Part shown: positions 36,465 through 45,097 of the stretch, piece by piece | Position numbering within the stretch: the stretch's first letter is position 1 | Layout of the letters: each line of letters begins with the position of its first letter | Origin: Rhodococcus phenolicus | GTDB taxonomy: Bacteria > Actinomycetota > Actinomycetes > Mycobacteriales > Mycobacteriaceae | Assembly (NCBI RefSeq): GCF_001646785.1 | Contig: NZ_LRRH01000052.1 | Coordinates: forward strand, 46,442-110,441 | Reading direction: 5' to 3' | Length of the DNA stretch: 64,000 bases | Program-made: the position numbers and the translations under genes | The notes under the pieces: generated by a model | What the model was told of the DNA's origin: nothing | Database searches by the model: none | The model's input: only the letters and a program-made list of their open reading frames with translations

Positions 36465-38408
36465 GGCCAGTTTCGGGATGATCCCGCCTGCGAGGACATC
36501 CTCAAGCTGGCGCGGCGAGAGCCGGTGCCGGACCGGAATTTCCGCGTCGCGGGACGGAACGTGCACCGACAGCTCCGATCCGGTCGTGAGCGCGTCACGC
36601 AGCCCGTCGAGGACGAGCACGTCGCCTTCCCGGATCGTGTCGTAGTCGTCCGGGTTCACGAATTCGAGGGCGAGGACTCCGAAGTTCGCCAGGTTCTGCC
36701 AATGGATCCGCGCGAACGACTTGGCGAGCACGACACGGAGACCGAGATACCGGGGAGTGATGGCGGCGTGCTCGCGTGACGAACCCTGGCCGTAGTTCTC
36801 CCCGCCGACGACGATGTGCCCCGAGGCTTTCCCGGTCTCCGCGGCCCGCTCGGGGTAGCTCTCGTCGATCCGGGTGAAGGTGAACTGCGCGAGCTTGGGG
36901 ATGTTGGACCGGAACGGCAGCGCCTGGGCTCCCGCCGGCGAGATCTCGTCGGTGGAGATGTTGTCCGCGACTTTCAACAGAACGGGTGCCTCGATCCGGT
37001 CCGGCAGGGGCGGGAAATCGGGCAGCGACGAGATGTTCGGCCCCTTCACCGGTTCGACGGCGCGTGCCTCCTCCTCGGGCAGCGGTGCGACGAGCATCGC
37101 GGTGTTCACCGACGCGGACGCGGGCAACTCCAGCGCCGGGTAGTCGACCCCGGCCTGCGCGGCCCAGTCGCGGGGATCGGTGATGCGCCCGGTCAGTGCG
37201 GATGCCGCCGCGGTTTCCGGCGAGCACAACCACACCGAGTCCTCCCGGGTCCCGGAGCGGCCGGGAAAGTTTCTCGGCATGGTGCGCAACGAGTTCCGTC
37301 CCGTTGCCGGTGCCTGCCCCATACCGATACAGCCCATGCACCCGGACTGGTGGATGCGGGCGCCCGCGGTCACCAGATCCAGCGTGGCACCCATGCGGGT
37401 GAGGTCGGAGTAGATCTCCCGTGAGGACGGGTTGATGTCGAAACTGACCTCCGGGAGGGTCTGCCGTCCGGCGACCATCGCCGCCGCGATCGCGAAATCG
37501 CGCAGTCCCGGGTTCGCCGACGATCCGATGACCACCTGCGCGACCGGTTCTCCGGCGACCTCCCGCACGGGCACCACGTTGCCCGGTGACGACGGCTTCG
37601 CGATCAGGGGCTCGACGGCGGACAGGTCGATGCGCTCGACGAGGTCGTAATCCGCGTCGGGGCCGGCGACGACGCCGACGAAGTCCCCCTCCCTGTCCTC
37701 CGACCCCAGGAACTCGCGTACCGCGTCGTCCGCGGGGAACACCGTGGTCGTGGCACCCAGTTCGGCGCCCATGTTCGCGATCACGTGCCGGTCCATCGCG
37801 GTCAACGTGTCCAGGCCCGGACCGTGATATTCGAGGATCCGGCCGACCCCGCCTTTCACCCCGTGCCGACGGAGCATCTCGAGGATCACGTCCTTCGCCG
37901 AGCACCACGGTGGCAGCGCACCGGTCAGTTCCACACCCCAGATCTCGGGCATCCGGAGGTTGAGCGGCTCGCCGGCGATGGCCAGTGCCACCTCGAGGCC
38001 GCCGACGCCGATCGCGAGCATGCCGAGCGAACCGGCCGCGGGTGTGTGCGAATCGGATCCGGCGAGCGTCTTTCCCGGAATCCCGAACCGCTGCATGTGC
38101 GTCGGGTGCGACACTCCGTTGCCCGGTTTGGAGAACCAGAGCCCGTACCGCAGACAGGCGGTGCGCAGGTACTCGTGGTCTTCGGCGTTCTTCTCATCGG
38201 CCTGCAGCAGGTTGTGGTCGACGTACTGGACGCTGACCTCCGTCCGCGCGCGATCGAGATGCAGCGCTTCGAGCTCCTGCATCACCAGAGTTCCGGTCGC
38301 GTCCTGGGTGAGGGTCTGATCGATCCGGATCGCGATCTCCTCGCCGGGGACCATCTCCCCGGACACCAGATGTGCACCGATGAGCTTGCGCGCAACGTTC
38401 TCCGACAT
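36450..38408 (-). CDS. Aconitate hydratase, short Aquifex-like form
   Basis: 652 residues from ATG 38408. It isomerises citrate and isocitrate (or a related substrate) using a 4Fe-4S cluster. Visible blocks: AGSDSHTPAAGSLGMLAIGVGG, SGCMGCIGMGQ (two cluster cysteines), and in the swivel domain GGENYGQGSSREHAA with the catalytic Ser. The usual third cysteine motif GSCTN is GSSANPG here, so one cluster ligand is replaced by Ser or lies elsewhere. Actinobacterial AcnA is around 930 residues, so this is a second, divergent aconitase or a homolog for another 2-hydroxy tricarboxylate. Divergent from the nitroreductase across 238 bp. Confidence 0.82.
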   Translation of the reverse strand: MSENVARKLIGAHLVSGEMVPGEEIAIRIDQTLTQDATGTLVMQELEALHLDRARTEVSVQYVDHNLLQADEKNAEDHEYLRTACLRYGLWFSKPGNGVSHPTHMQRFGIPGKTLAGSDSHTPAAGSLGMLAIGVGGLEVALAIAGEPLNLRMPEIWGVELTGALPPWCSAKDVILEMLRRHGVKGGVGRILEYHGPGLDTLTAMDRHVIANMGAELGATTTVFPADDAVREFLGSEDREGDFVGVVAGPDADYDLVERIDLSAVEPLIAKPSSPGNVVPVREVAGEPVAQVVIGSSANPGLRDFAIAAAMVAGRQTLPEVSFDINPSSREIYSDLTRMGATLDLVTAGARIHQSGCMGCIGMGQAPATGRNSLRTMPRNFPGRSGTREDSVWLCSPETAAASALTGRITDPRDWAAQAGVDYPALELPASASVNTAMLVAPLPEEEARAVEPVKGPNISSLPDFPPLPDRIEAPVLLKVADNISTDEISPAGAQALPFRSNIPKLAQFTFTRIDESYPERAAETGKASGHIVVGGENYGQGSSREHAAITPRYLGLRVVLAKSFARIHWQNLANFGVLALEFVNPDDYDTIREGDVLVLDGLRDALTTGSELSVHVPSRDAEIPVRHRLSPRQLEDVLAGGIIPKLALRGR

Positions 38409-38512
38409 GGTGGCTCCAGCCCGCGCCGCGCTCCGGCGGGCCGGCCGGGGCGGCGCTGTCGATTCGCTCCCTCCAGCATGCGCCGATTCCACCTCGAGAA
38501 CTACCGCCCCGC

Positions 38513-38571
38513 CCCCGGGTGATGGTTCCCGTCACCCGGACAGACCGAATACTGGTTCCCATCACCCGGGG
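38513..38571. repeat. Dispersed palindromic element, copy 1
   Basis: The stretch from CCCCGGGTGATGG to CCATCACCCGGGG forms an imperfect palindrome of about 59 bp. Its reverse complement matches the element at 58871-58922 at all but about 6 of 52 positions. This copy lies between the divergent starts of the aconitase and nitroreductase genes. Confidence 0.8.
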
Positions 38572-38646
38572 AGGGGCGGGCTCGGGGCAGACCCGGATAG
38601 CTGGCCTGAACGAGCGCTAACTCTCCCGATGTGGGATCGTGGGCGC

Positions 38647-39327
38647 ATGACCGCACCCGACGCGACCGTGCTGTCGACGCTGCTCGACACCCGGTACAGC
38701 TGCCGCGCGTTCCTGTCCAAGCAGGTGCCGCGCGAGGACATCGAACGCATGCTCCGGATGGCCCAGCGCACCCCGCCCTGGTGCAACTCGCAACCGTGGC
38801 AGGTTCACGTGACCAGCGGACGTGCCACCGACCGGCTCCGGGAGGCGACGTACGAACAGGCCGCCTCCGGCGCCCTCGACCCGGACATCGCCGGCCCCGC
38901 CGAGTACCGGGGCGAATACGCCGAGCGTCGGCGCAGCGCAGGATTCGCTCTGTACAACGCGCTGGGCATCGCCCGTGACGACTACGCCTCGCGCACCCGG
39001 CAGATGCTGGAGAACTACCGGTTCTTCGGTGCCCCGCACGTCGCGATCGTCACCAGCGACAAGCAGCTCGGCACGTACGGCGCCGTCGACTGCGGCGGCT
39101 ACGTCGCCACCTTGCTGCTCGCCGCGCAGTCCTTGGGTATCGCCGCGGTGCCGCAGGCCGCAGTCGCGATGACGGCAACGGCCCTGCGCCGGGAACTCGG
39201 CATCTCCGACGAACGCGACATCGTGTGCGCGATCTCGTTCGGCTATGCCGACGAGTCTCATCCCGCCAACACGTGCCGCACCGACCGCGCCGAGGTCGGG
39301 GACGTCGTGCGGTGGGTGGAGGACTGA
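38647..39327 (+). CDS. Nitroreductase family protein
   Basis: 226 residues from ATG 38647. FMN-dependent nitroreductase fold: LDTRYSCRAFLSKQV (FMN phosphate contact RYSCRAF), APPW-like TPPWCNSQPWQVHV, and AAQSLGIAAVPQAAVA near residue 170. It reduces nitro compounds, quinones or enones with NAD(P)H in the cytoplasm. The substrate is unknown, and the neighbours give no hint. Confidence 0.85.
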   Translation: MTAPDATVLSTLLDTRYSCRAFLSKQVPREDIERMLRMAQRTPPWCNSQPWQVHVTSGRATDRLREATYEQAASGALDPDIAGPAEYRGEYAERRRSAGFALYNALGIARDDYASRTRQMLENYRFFGAPHVAIVTSDKQLGTYGAVDCGGYVATLLLAAQSLGIAAVPQAAVAMTATALRRELGISDERDIVCAISFGYADESHPANTCRTDRAEVGDVVRWVED

Positions 39328-39407
39328 CCACCCCCAGGGGTCCTGTTTCGTGACGTTCCGGTGGCGCAGGCTCGAGGTGTCGAATTCCCGCGCCGAGAGG
39401 AACCACC

Positions 39408-39992
39408 GTGACCGACACCGAAACCGAAGCACTGCTCCGCAATTGGGTACCGCGCGCGATCGCCGGTGAACCGCACGCCGTGGGTGTGGTGGTGCGCTCG
39501 GTCCATCCGCACGTGATGCGCTTCTGCGACGCCCGGATGGACGCGCACACCCGGGCCCACACGCCGGTCGAGGACCTCACCCAGGAGGTGTGCCTCGCAC
39601 TGACCCGCGCGCTCCCCCGCTACCGGGACCGGGGAACCTCGGTGCTGCGCTTCGCTTTCGGTATCGCCACCCGCAAGATAGCCGACGCCCGCCGCGGGGC
39701 GGCCCGGTCCGCGCCGACCGTACACGAGGTGGCGGTTCCCGGCCCCGAGGAGGCCGTCCTGGACGACGAGCTGATCGCCGCTGCCCGGCAGCTCATGACC
39801 GGCCTGCCCGAACAGCAACTGCTCGTCCTGAAACTGCGCGTCATGCAGGGCTACAGCACCGAACGGACCGCCGCACTGCTCGGCACCACACCGGGTGCGG
39901 TCCGCATCGCCCAGCACCGGGCGTTGAGTCGTATCCGATTGCAACTCAATCGGATTGAGCGCGAAGATACCGTCCGAAGTGTGGCACGGTGA
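39408..39992 (+). CDS. RNA polymerase sigma factor, sigma-70 family, SigD/ShbA-like
   Basis: 194 residues from GTG 39408 with AGAGGA upstream. Region 2 is visible as PHVMRFCDARM, PVEDLTQEVCLALTRAL and FAFGIATRKIADARRG (core binding and -10 recognition). Region 4 is LPEQQLLVLKLRVMQGYSTERTAALLGTTPGAVRIAQHRALSRIR. The EDLTQEV box and length resemble mycobacterial SigD / Streptomyces ShbA. There is no anti-sigma gene next to it; the convergent ATPase gene overlaps its end by 47 nt. Confidence 0.85.
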   Translation: MTDTETEALLRNWVPRAIAGEPHAVGVVVRSVHPHVMRFCDARMDAHTRAHTPVEDLTQEVCLALTRALPRYRDRGTSVLRFAFGIATRKIADARRGAARSAPTVHEVAVPGPEEAVLDDELIAAARQLMTGLPEQQLLVLKLRVMQGYSTERTAALLGTTPGAVRIAQHRALSRIRLQLNRIEREDTVRSVAR

Positions 39993-41133
39993 ACCCGATG
40001 AAACCGCGCTCGGCGGAGTAGATCAGCCCCTTCTTGATGAGGCCGTCGCGCGCCGGCGACAGTGACGCCGGTTTGCGGCCGAGTTCCGCCGCGATCTTCG
40101 ACGTGGCGACTGGCCCGTCGTCACCGGACAGGTCGGCCATCGCACGCATGTACTCGCGTTCGGCGGGCGTCGCGCGTTCGTACCGGGATCCGAAGAACCC
40201 GACGGCGAGTTCCTCCTCGGCCGCCGGAGCCCCGACCCGCACGTCCTCCGCGGTGATCGGGCTCGCCGCCGCCACGTCCCAGGTCGCTTTGCCGTAGGCC
40301 TGCACGAAGTACGGGTATCCGTCGGCCGTCTCGTAGAGCGCGTCGAGCGCGTCCTGCGTGAATTCGACGTCCTCGCGTTCGGCGGGGGCGATGAGTGCCA
40401 GGTCGGCGGCGGCACGTTCGAGCCGGTCGATGCGGTGGTAGGTGAACAGCCGCTCCGAGTAGCTCTTCGACGCGGACAGCACGGCCGGCAGGTGCGGCAG
40501 ACCCGCGCCGACGACGATGAGCGGAGCCGTGTCCTGGCTCAGTTCGTGACAGGCGCCGCAGATCGCCGACACGTCGGCGGCGCCGAGATCCTGCATCTCG
40601 TCGATGAACAGCGCGATGCCCACCCCGACGTCGCGGGCCAGACCCGACGCGTCGACGAGCAGTTCCACCAGGTCGATCTCGATATCGCCGGAGTCGGCGC
40701 GGCCTTTGACGGCCGGCGCGTCGATCCCCGGCTGCCAGCGCTCGCGCATGCCCTTGTCCGCGGTCGCGCGGAGTGCGAACGACTTGAGTACGCCGAGGAA
40801 GTAGTCGACCGATTCTCGGTCCGGATGCGCCGCCGCGATCTCTCGCACCGCCATGTGCAGTGCAGACGACAGGGGCCGCCGCAGATCCTGGTCGGGGCGC
40901 GCTTCGATCTTGCCGGTCCCCCAGCTGCGGGCGATGGCGGCCGAGCGCAGGTGGTTGAGCAGGACGGTCTTGCCGACGCCGCGCAGACCGGTGAGCACGA
41001 CGCTCCGCTCCGGCCGGCCCCGCGCGATACGTTCGAGCACCACTTCGAACGCCGTGAGCTGCTTGTCGCGGCCGGCGAGTTCGGGCGGGCGCTGTCCCGC
41101 GCCCGGGGCATACGGGTTGCGGACCGGGTCCAT
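39946..41133 (-). CDS. AAA-family ATPase (Orc1/Cdc6-like, AAA_16)
   Basis: 395 residues from ATG 41133. Walker A GLRGVGKT (49-56), Walker B IALFIDEMQDL and a sensor region (IVVGAGLPHLP) form an ATPase core of the archaeal-Orc1/STAND type. The last 80 residues look like a winged helix (AELGRKPASLSPARDGLIKKGLI). Proteins like this are common in actinobacteria and uncharacterised; some act as DNA-binding switch proteins. The 3' end overlaps the sigma-factor gene by 47 nt, so transcription of one may affect the other. Confidence 0.75.
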   Translation of the reverse strand: MDPVRNPYAPGAGQRPPELAGRDKQLTAFEVVLERIARGRPERSVVLTGLRGVGKTVLLNHLRSAAIARSWGTGKIEARPDQDLRRPLSSALHMAVREIAAAHPDRESVDYFLGVLKSFALRATADKGMRERWQPGIDAPAVKGRADSGDIEIDLVELLVDASGLARDVGVGIALFIDEMQDLGAADVSAICGACHELSQDTAPLIVVGAGLPHLPAVLSASKSYSERLFTYHRIDRLERAAADLALIAPAEREDVEFTQDALDALYETADGYPYFVQAYGKATWDVAAASPITAEDVRVGAPAAEEELAVGFFGSRYERATPAEREYMRAMADLSGDDGPVATSKIAAELGRKPASLSPARDGLIKKGLIYSAERGFIGFTVPHFGRYLRAQSD

Positions 41134-41260
41134 CGGTCGATGGTAGCGACCGGGACCCGCGATTCCGTGTTCATCCGGGCGGTGATTCGCGGAGCTCGGC
41201 ACCGAGGCGGAGGACGCATCGGTGGGCCCGGAGCGATGCAGACGTACGCATACTCGACTT

Positions 41261-41275
41261 TGACATTCATTTCCA
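41261..41275. promoter_or_regulatory. Zur-box-like site upstream of aztD
   Basis: TGACATTCATTTCCA resembles the actinobacterial Zur operator, an AT-rich dyad of the TGAnAATnATTTTCA type as I recall it. It ends 20 bp before the aztD start, where a zinc-dependent repressor would block transcription. Confidence 0.5.
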
Positions 41276-41295
41276 CTAACGGTAGATCTACGCCC

Positions 41296-42528
41296 ATGAA
41301 ATCCCTTCTCCGCCCCGGCGGTGTCGTGCTGTCGGCGGGCCTCGCCGTCACCCTGCTCGCGGCCTGCTCATCGGCAGACCCCGAGAGCTCGTCGACGACC
41401 ACCTCCGACACCCCCGTGCCGGCCGAACCTGCCGAGACCTCCGCCGCGCAGCCACGATTGGCCCTCACGTACGACGGCGGAATCCTCGTCGTCGACGCGA
41501 CCGACCTCGCCGTGGTCGCGGACCTGCCGCTGAACGGTTTCAACCGTCTCAACCCCGCAGGCGACGGTCGCCACGTATTCGTCACGACGTCCGGCGGATT
41601 CCGGGCCCTGGACACCGGCAGCTGGTCCGAAACGCACGGCGATCACGCCCACCACTACGCCGGCGACCCTGCCTGGACCGACGCGGAGTTCGCGGCCGAC
41701 AAACCCGGACACGTCGTCGCTCATGCGGGACGGACGGCGCTGTTCGACGACGGCACCGGCCGCATCGAACTGCTCGATCCCGCCGGCCTCGCGGACGGCG
41801 CACCGGAGATCGAGGCGGTCGCGCTGCCCGACGCGCATCACGGCGTCGCAGTACCCCTGGCCGACGGCGGCCTGCTCGTAACCCTCGGAAACAGCGACTC
41901 CCGCAACGGAATCGCGGTACTCGACGCCTCGGGTACGGAGATCACCCGCAACGAGCAGTGCCCGGGTGTCCACGGGGAAGCGACCGCACGCGACGACACC
42001 GTCGTCGTCGGCTGCGAGGACGGCATGCTCGTCTATCGAAACGGCACCATCACCAAGATCACCGCTCCCGACCCGTACGCGCGTCTCGGCAACCAGGCCG
42101 GTTCGGCGACCTCCGAGGTCGTGCTGGGCGACTACAAGACGGACCCGAACGCCGAACTCGAACGGCCCGAACGCATTGCGCTGGTGAACACGGCCACCGC
42201 GGAGCTGCGGCTGGTCGACCTCGGCACCAGCTACACCTTCCGGTCGCTCGGTCGCGGACCGGACGGCGAGGCACTGGTGCTCGGCACGGACGGTAACCTG
42301 CACGTCGTCGACGAGCACAGCGGAGAGGTGATCCGGAAGATCGCCGTCGTCGATCCGTGGACCGAACCGGACGAGTGGCAGCAGCCGCGGCCCGCACTGG
42401 CCGTGCGGGGCGGCACCGCATTCGTCACCGACCCCGCCGACGACGAGCTGCACGCCGTCGACCTGGCCACCGGTGCCGTCACCACCGGCACCCTGCCGCA
42501 GACCCCGAACGAGATCAGCAGAACCTGA
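41296..42528 (+). CDS. aztD: Zinc metallochaperone AztD (lipoprotein)
   Basis: 410 residues from ATG 41296. A lipoprotein signal (LLAAC, Cys about 24) and Ser/Thr-rich linker precede a beta-propeller made of repeated strands such as DGGILVVDATDLAVVADLPL and DGRHVFVTTSGGFRALDTG. The His-rich segment ETHGDHAHHYAG near residue 118 is the expected zinc-binding site, and further His and Asp follow (LPDAHHGVAV). AztD delivers zinc to the solute-binding protein of an AztABC importer. No aztABC lies nearby, but the Zur-like box fits zinc-starvation control. Confidence 0.88.
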   Translation: MKSLLRPGGVVLSAGLAVTLLAACSSADPESSSTTTSDTPVPAEPAETSAAQPRLALTYDGGILVVDATDLAVVADLPLNGFNRLNPAGDGRHVFVTTSGGFRALDTGSWSETHGDHAHHYAGDPAWTDAEFAADKPGHVVAHAGRTALFDDGTGRIELLDPAGLADGAPEIEAVALPDAHHGVAVPLADGGLLVTLGNSDSRNGIAVLDASGTEITRNEQCPGVHGEATARDDTVVVGCEDGMLVYRNGTITKITAPDPYARLGNQAGSATSEVVLGDYKTDPNAELERPERIALVNTATAELRLVDLGTSYTFRSLGRGPDGEALVLGTDGNLHVVDEHSGEVIRKIAVVDPWTEPDEWQQPRPALAVRGGTAFVTDPADDELHAVDLATGAVTTGTLPQTPNEISRT

Positions 42529-44076
42529 TCACCGTTCGATGCGGGTGCGCAACAGGAAGGTGTTGTAGTCGGACCACGTCGAGAGCATGAAGTACACGTC
42601 CTCGTCGGTCGACCACGGGTGGAGGAACCCGCCGTACAGCTCGGCGTGTTCCTCCACCCCGACCAGACGGGCGCTCTCGGACCACGCGCCCTGCGGGGTG
42701 TGTGACTCGCGCAGCACGATCGCGGCCTTCGCGGTGTCCAGATACGCCATCTGCCACCGGCGCGCTGCGGCGTCGTACCGCACGGACAGCTCCGCGGCAG
42801 GTCCGTGCACGACGGCTGTCGCCGCGGTGAAACCACCCTCGTGCGTCCAGTTCCCGTCGCGCCAGTACTGATACGCATCCGGTTCGAGCACCCGGCCCTC
42901 GGGCACCCGCGCCAGAGCGACCGAGCCGAGCCGCGTGTTCGGGGTCCCGAAGAGGTACACGTAGCCCTCGGCGGGCACGGCCGCCGCCACCTGGAAGTTC
43001 GTCACCCCGAAGATGTTGTCCCACCGTGTGTTCGGATCCTTGGTCCACGTCGACCCGCCGTCGTCCGAGTAGGCGATGCCACCGTGGTTCGTCCACCAGG
43101 TGGCGGGGATGCTGTTCCACGTGCGGATCGACATGTAGGTCAGGTACTGGCGCGGCCCGACCGCGAAGCCCGAGGTGGGAATCACCGTGATCTCGACGTT
43201 GTCGAGCTTGCGGCTGCTCAGGATCTCGGCCGCGTGACACCGCGAATCCTGCACCATCGAATCGAACGTCATGCCGTCCGCGAGATCCCGGTCGGTGCTG
43301 AACGCGAGGACGTTGCTACGCCAGTCCTCCCCCTGCCCGCCCGGTGGATGAAAGCCCTTGCCGACCGTGTCGCCGAACGCGACGGCGATCCGGCCCGGCT
43401 CCGACTCCCACATGATCCCGAGATCGGTTCCGTACACCTGCCAGCGCTTGTCGGTCCGGTTGATCGAGCCGGCGCCCGTCTGCTTGGCGACGGTGGTGAC
43501 CTCCACGACGTTCGGGGCCGAGGGTGCGGGAACGAGCGGAGCGGGTTCGATCGGCGCGTTCCTGCCGCCGGGTCCGGGGACAGATGGTTCCGGCTCGGAG
43601 CCGGGCACGGGCAGGCCGAAATGGAACGGACTCGGCTTCAGGCCGATGCGCGGCACCGACGGCGGGGTCCGCTCGGGTTCGTCGGTCAGGTCCGGGCACG
43701 GATCGGCGCACGGGTCCGCCGGGAGCGGGTCCGGTTCGACGCGCACCGGAACCGGCTCCGGCGCCGGATAGGGCACCGTCGTGATCACCGGGTACGGCAC
43801 CGGGATGTCGAGCTCGGTCGGCACCAGTGATTCGTGGCGCCACGCGTCGGTCGCGCACGGTCCGGTCCCCGGGATTCCGGCCGCTTCGTCCGCCGACGCG
43901 TTCACCGGTTGCGCGGCGACGACCACAGCGGCCAGCGTCACCGCCACCGGCAGTCCCCGCCGCTTCCGTCCCGACCGCCGGTGCACCGCCCGTATCACGG
44001 ACGAGATCGTGTCACAGCCCCCGGGCACGTGCAGCCGGGCGGTCCGGGAAGGACACGCCGCGGCGACGGGGTGCAT
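42529..44076 (-). CDS. Secreted DUF4185 protein, possible arabinan-degrading enzyme (GH183-like)
   Basis: 515 residues. ATG 44076 has GGAG 6 nt upstream. After a basic N-region (RRSGRKRRG) a hydrophobic segment (LPVAVTLAAVVVAAQPVNASA) is a signal peptide. A Pro/Glu-rich stretch (about 70-190) suggests a wall-spanning linker. The C-terminal 320 residues are DUF4185, a five-bladed beta-propeller: YGTDLGIMWESE, AFGDTVG, TWWTNHGGIAYSDDGGSTW and YLFGTPNTRLGSVALARV. Some DUF4185 proteins are now known as endo-D-arabinofuranases (GH183) that cut mycobacterial arabinogalactan or lipoarabinomannan. This protein could remodel the organism's own wall. Confidence 0.8.
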   Translation of the reverse strand: MHPVAAACPSRTARLHVPGGCDTISSVIRAVHRRSGRKRRGLPVAVTLAAVVVAAQPVNASADEAAGIPGTGPCATDAWRHESLVPTELDIPVPYPVITTVPYPAPEPVPVRVEPDPLPADPCADPCPDLTDEPERTPPSVPRIGLKPSPFHFGLPVPGSEPEPSVPGPGGRNAPIEPAPLVPAPSAPNVVEVTTVAKQTGAGSINRTDKRWQVYGTDLGIMWESEPGRIAVAFGDTVGKGFHPPGGQGEDWRSNVLAFSTDRDLADGMTFDSMVQDSRCHAAEILSSRKLDNVEITVIPTSGFAVGPRQYLTYMSIRTWNSIPATWWTNHGGIAYSDDGGSTWTKDPNTRWDNIFGVTNFQVAAAVPAEGYVYLFGTPNTRLGSVALARVPEGRVLEPDAYQYWRDGNWTHEGGFTAATAVVHGPAAELSVRYDAAARRWQMAYLDTAKAAIVLRESHTPQGAWSESARLVGVEEHAELYGGFLHPWSTDEDVYFMLSTWSDYNTFLLRTRIER

Positions 44077-44250
44077 CACCGGCTCCGCCTTCGTTCGGGT
44101 ATCTGCCCGAGTCTGGGCATTACGCTAGACAGCCGAATACAGAGGTGTTTTCGGCAACGCTCGTCGCCGGGAGGCTCGGCGCCGATCCGCCGATCCGTGC
44201 GACGATGGGGGCCGGGTCGCCGAGACAGGACACCTGGAGGTGCTCAGACG

Positions 44251-45060
44251 ATGCAGGACACGACCGTGCGCGACGTTCCCCCGGCGCTCGGAAATCCAGA
44301 ACTGACCCGGAGGCTCGCCGGCCGTCGGCCGGCGGTGTTCCTCGACTACGACGGCGTGCTCAGCCCGATCGTGGAACGACCCGAGGACGCGGTGATGTCG
44401 GAGAGCATGCGCACCGTGGTCCGCGACCTCGCCACCCGTGTCCCGGTGTGCGTCGTCACCGGTCGCGACCGTGTCGTGGCGCAACAGTTGATGGGACTGG
44501 ACAACCTCGCGGTCGCGGGCAGTCACGGTTTCGACATCTGGACGCCGGCGCAGGGATCGCTCTCCGACACGCACGTCGCGCGCTACACCGATCTCGTCGC
44601 GGAGGTCACCGAAAAGCTCCGCGACGGAATCCGCGAAATCCCCGGTACCCACGTCGAGCCCAAACGCGCGTCGGTCGCCGTGCACTACCGCCTCGCCGAG
44701 CCCGCCGATCGCGACCGCGTCACGGCGACGGTGCAGGCCGTGCTGGATGCGTACTCCGGCAAGGTGAAGCTCACACCCGGCAAGATGGTCTACGAGATCG
44801 GCCCGAACGTCGACTGGAACAAGGGCAAGGCCGTCCTGTACCTCATCGAGGCGCTCGGACTCGACGGCGACGACGTGGTTCCGCTCTACTTCGGCGACGA
44901 CATCACCGACGAGTACGCATTCCGGGCGTTGCACGACCGCGGGATCGGCATCCTCGTCGGCGACGCCGACGACCCCGAGATGGCCGGCCGGACCACGGCG
45001 GCCGATTTCGCCCTGGCATCCGTCGACGACGTGGAGGATTTCCTGGCCACCCTGACCTGA
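44251..45060 (+). CDS. otsB: Trehalose-phosphatase (OtsB)
   Basis: 269 residues from ATG 44251, GGAGG about 10 nt upstream. HAD motif I is FLDYDGVLSPI (Asp32, Asp34), followed by VVTGRDR, GSHGFDIW, and the cap domain VEPKRASVAVHYR. Motif IV is YFGDDITDEYAF. It removes phosphate from trehalose-6-phosphate. It is the first gene of a tight set with a GH65 phosphorylase (37 bp) and a beta-PGM-like HAD. The main OtsB2 of the organism may be elsewhere. Confidence 0.92.
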   Translation: MQDTTVRDVPPALGNPELTRRLAGRRPAVFLDYDGVLSPIVERPEDAVMSESMRTVVRDLATRVPVCVVTGRDRVVAQQLMGLDNLAVAGSHGFDIWTPAQGSLSDTHVARYTDLVAEVTEKLRDGIREIPGTHVEPKRASVAVHYRLAEPADRDRVTATVQAVLDAYSGKVKLTPGKMVYEIGPNVDWNKGKAVLYLIEALGLDGDDVVPLYFGDDITDEYAFRALHDRGIGILVGDADDPEMAGRTTAADFALASVDDVEDFLATLT

Positions 45061-45097
45061 TCCACCGGTACGTCATGTGACTCGGAGGTGAAACACC

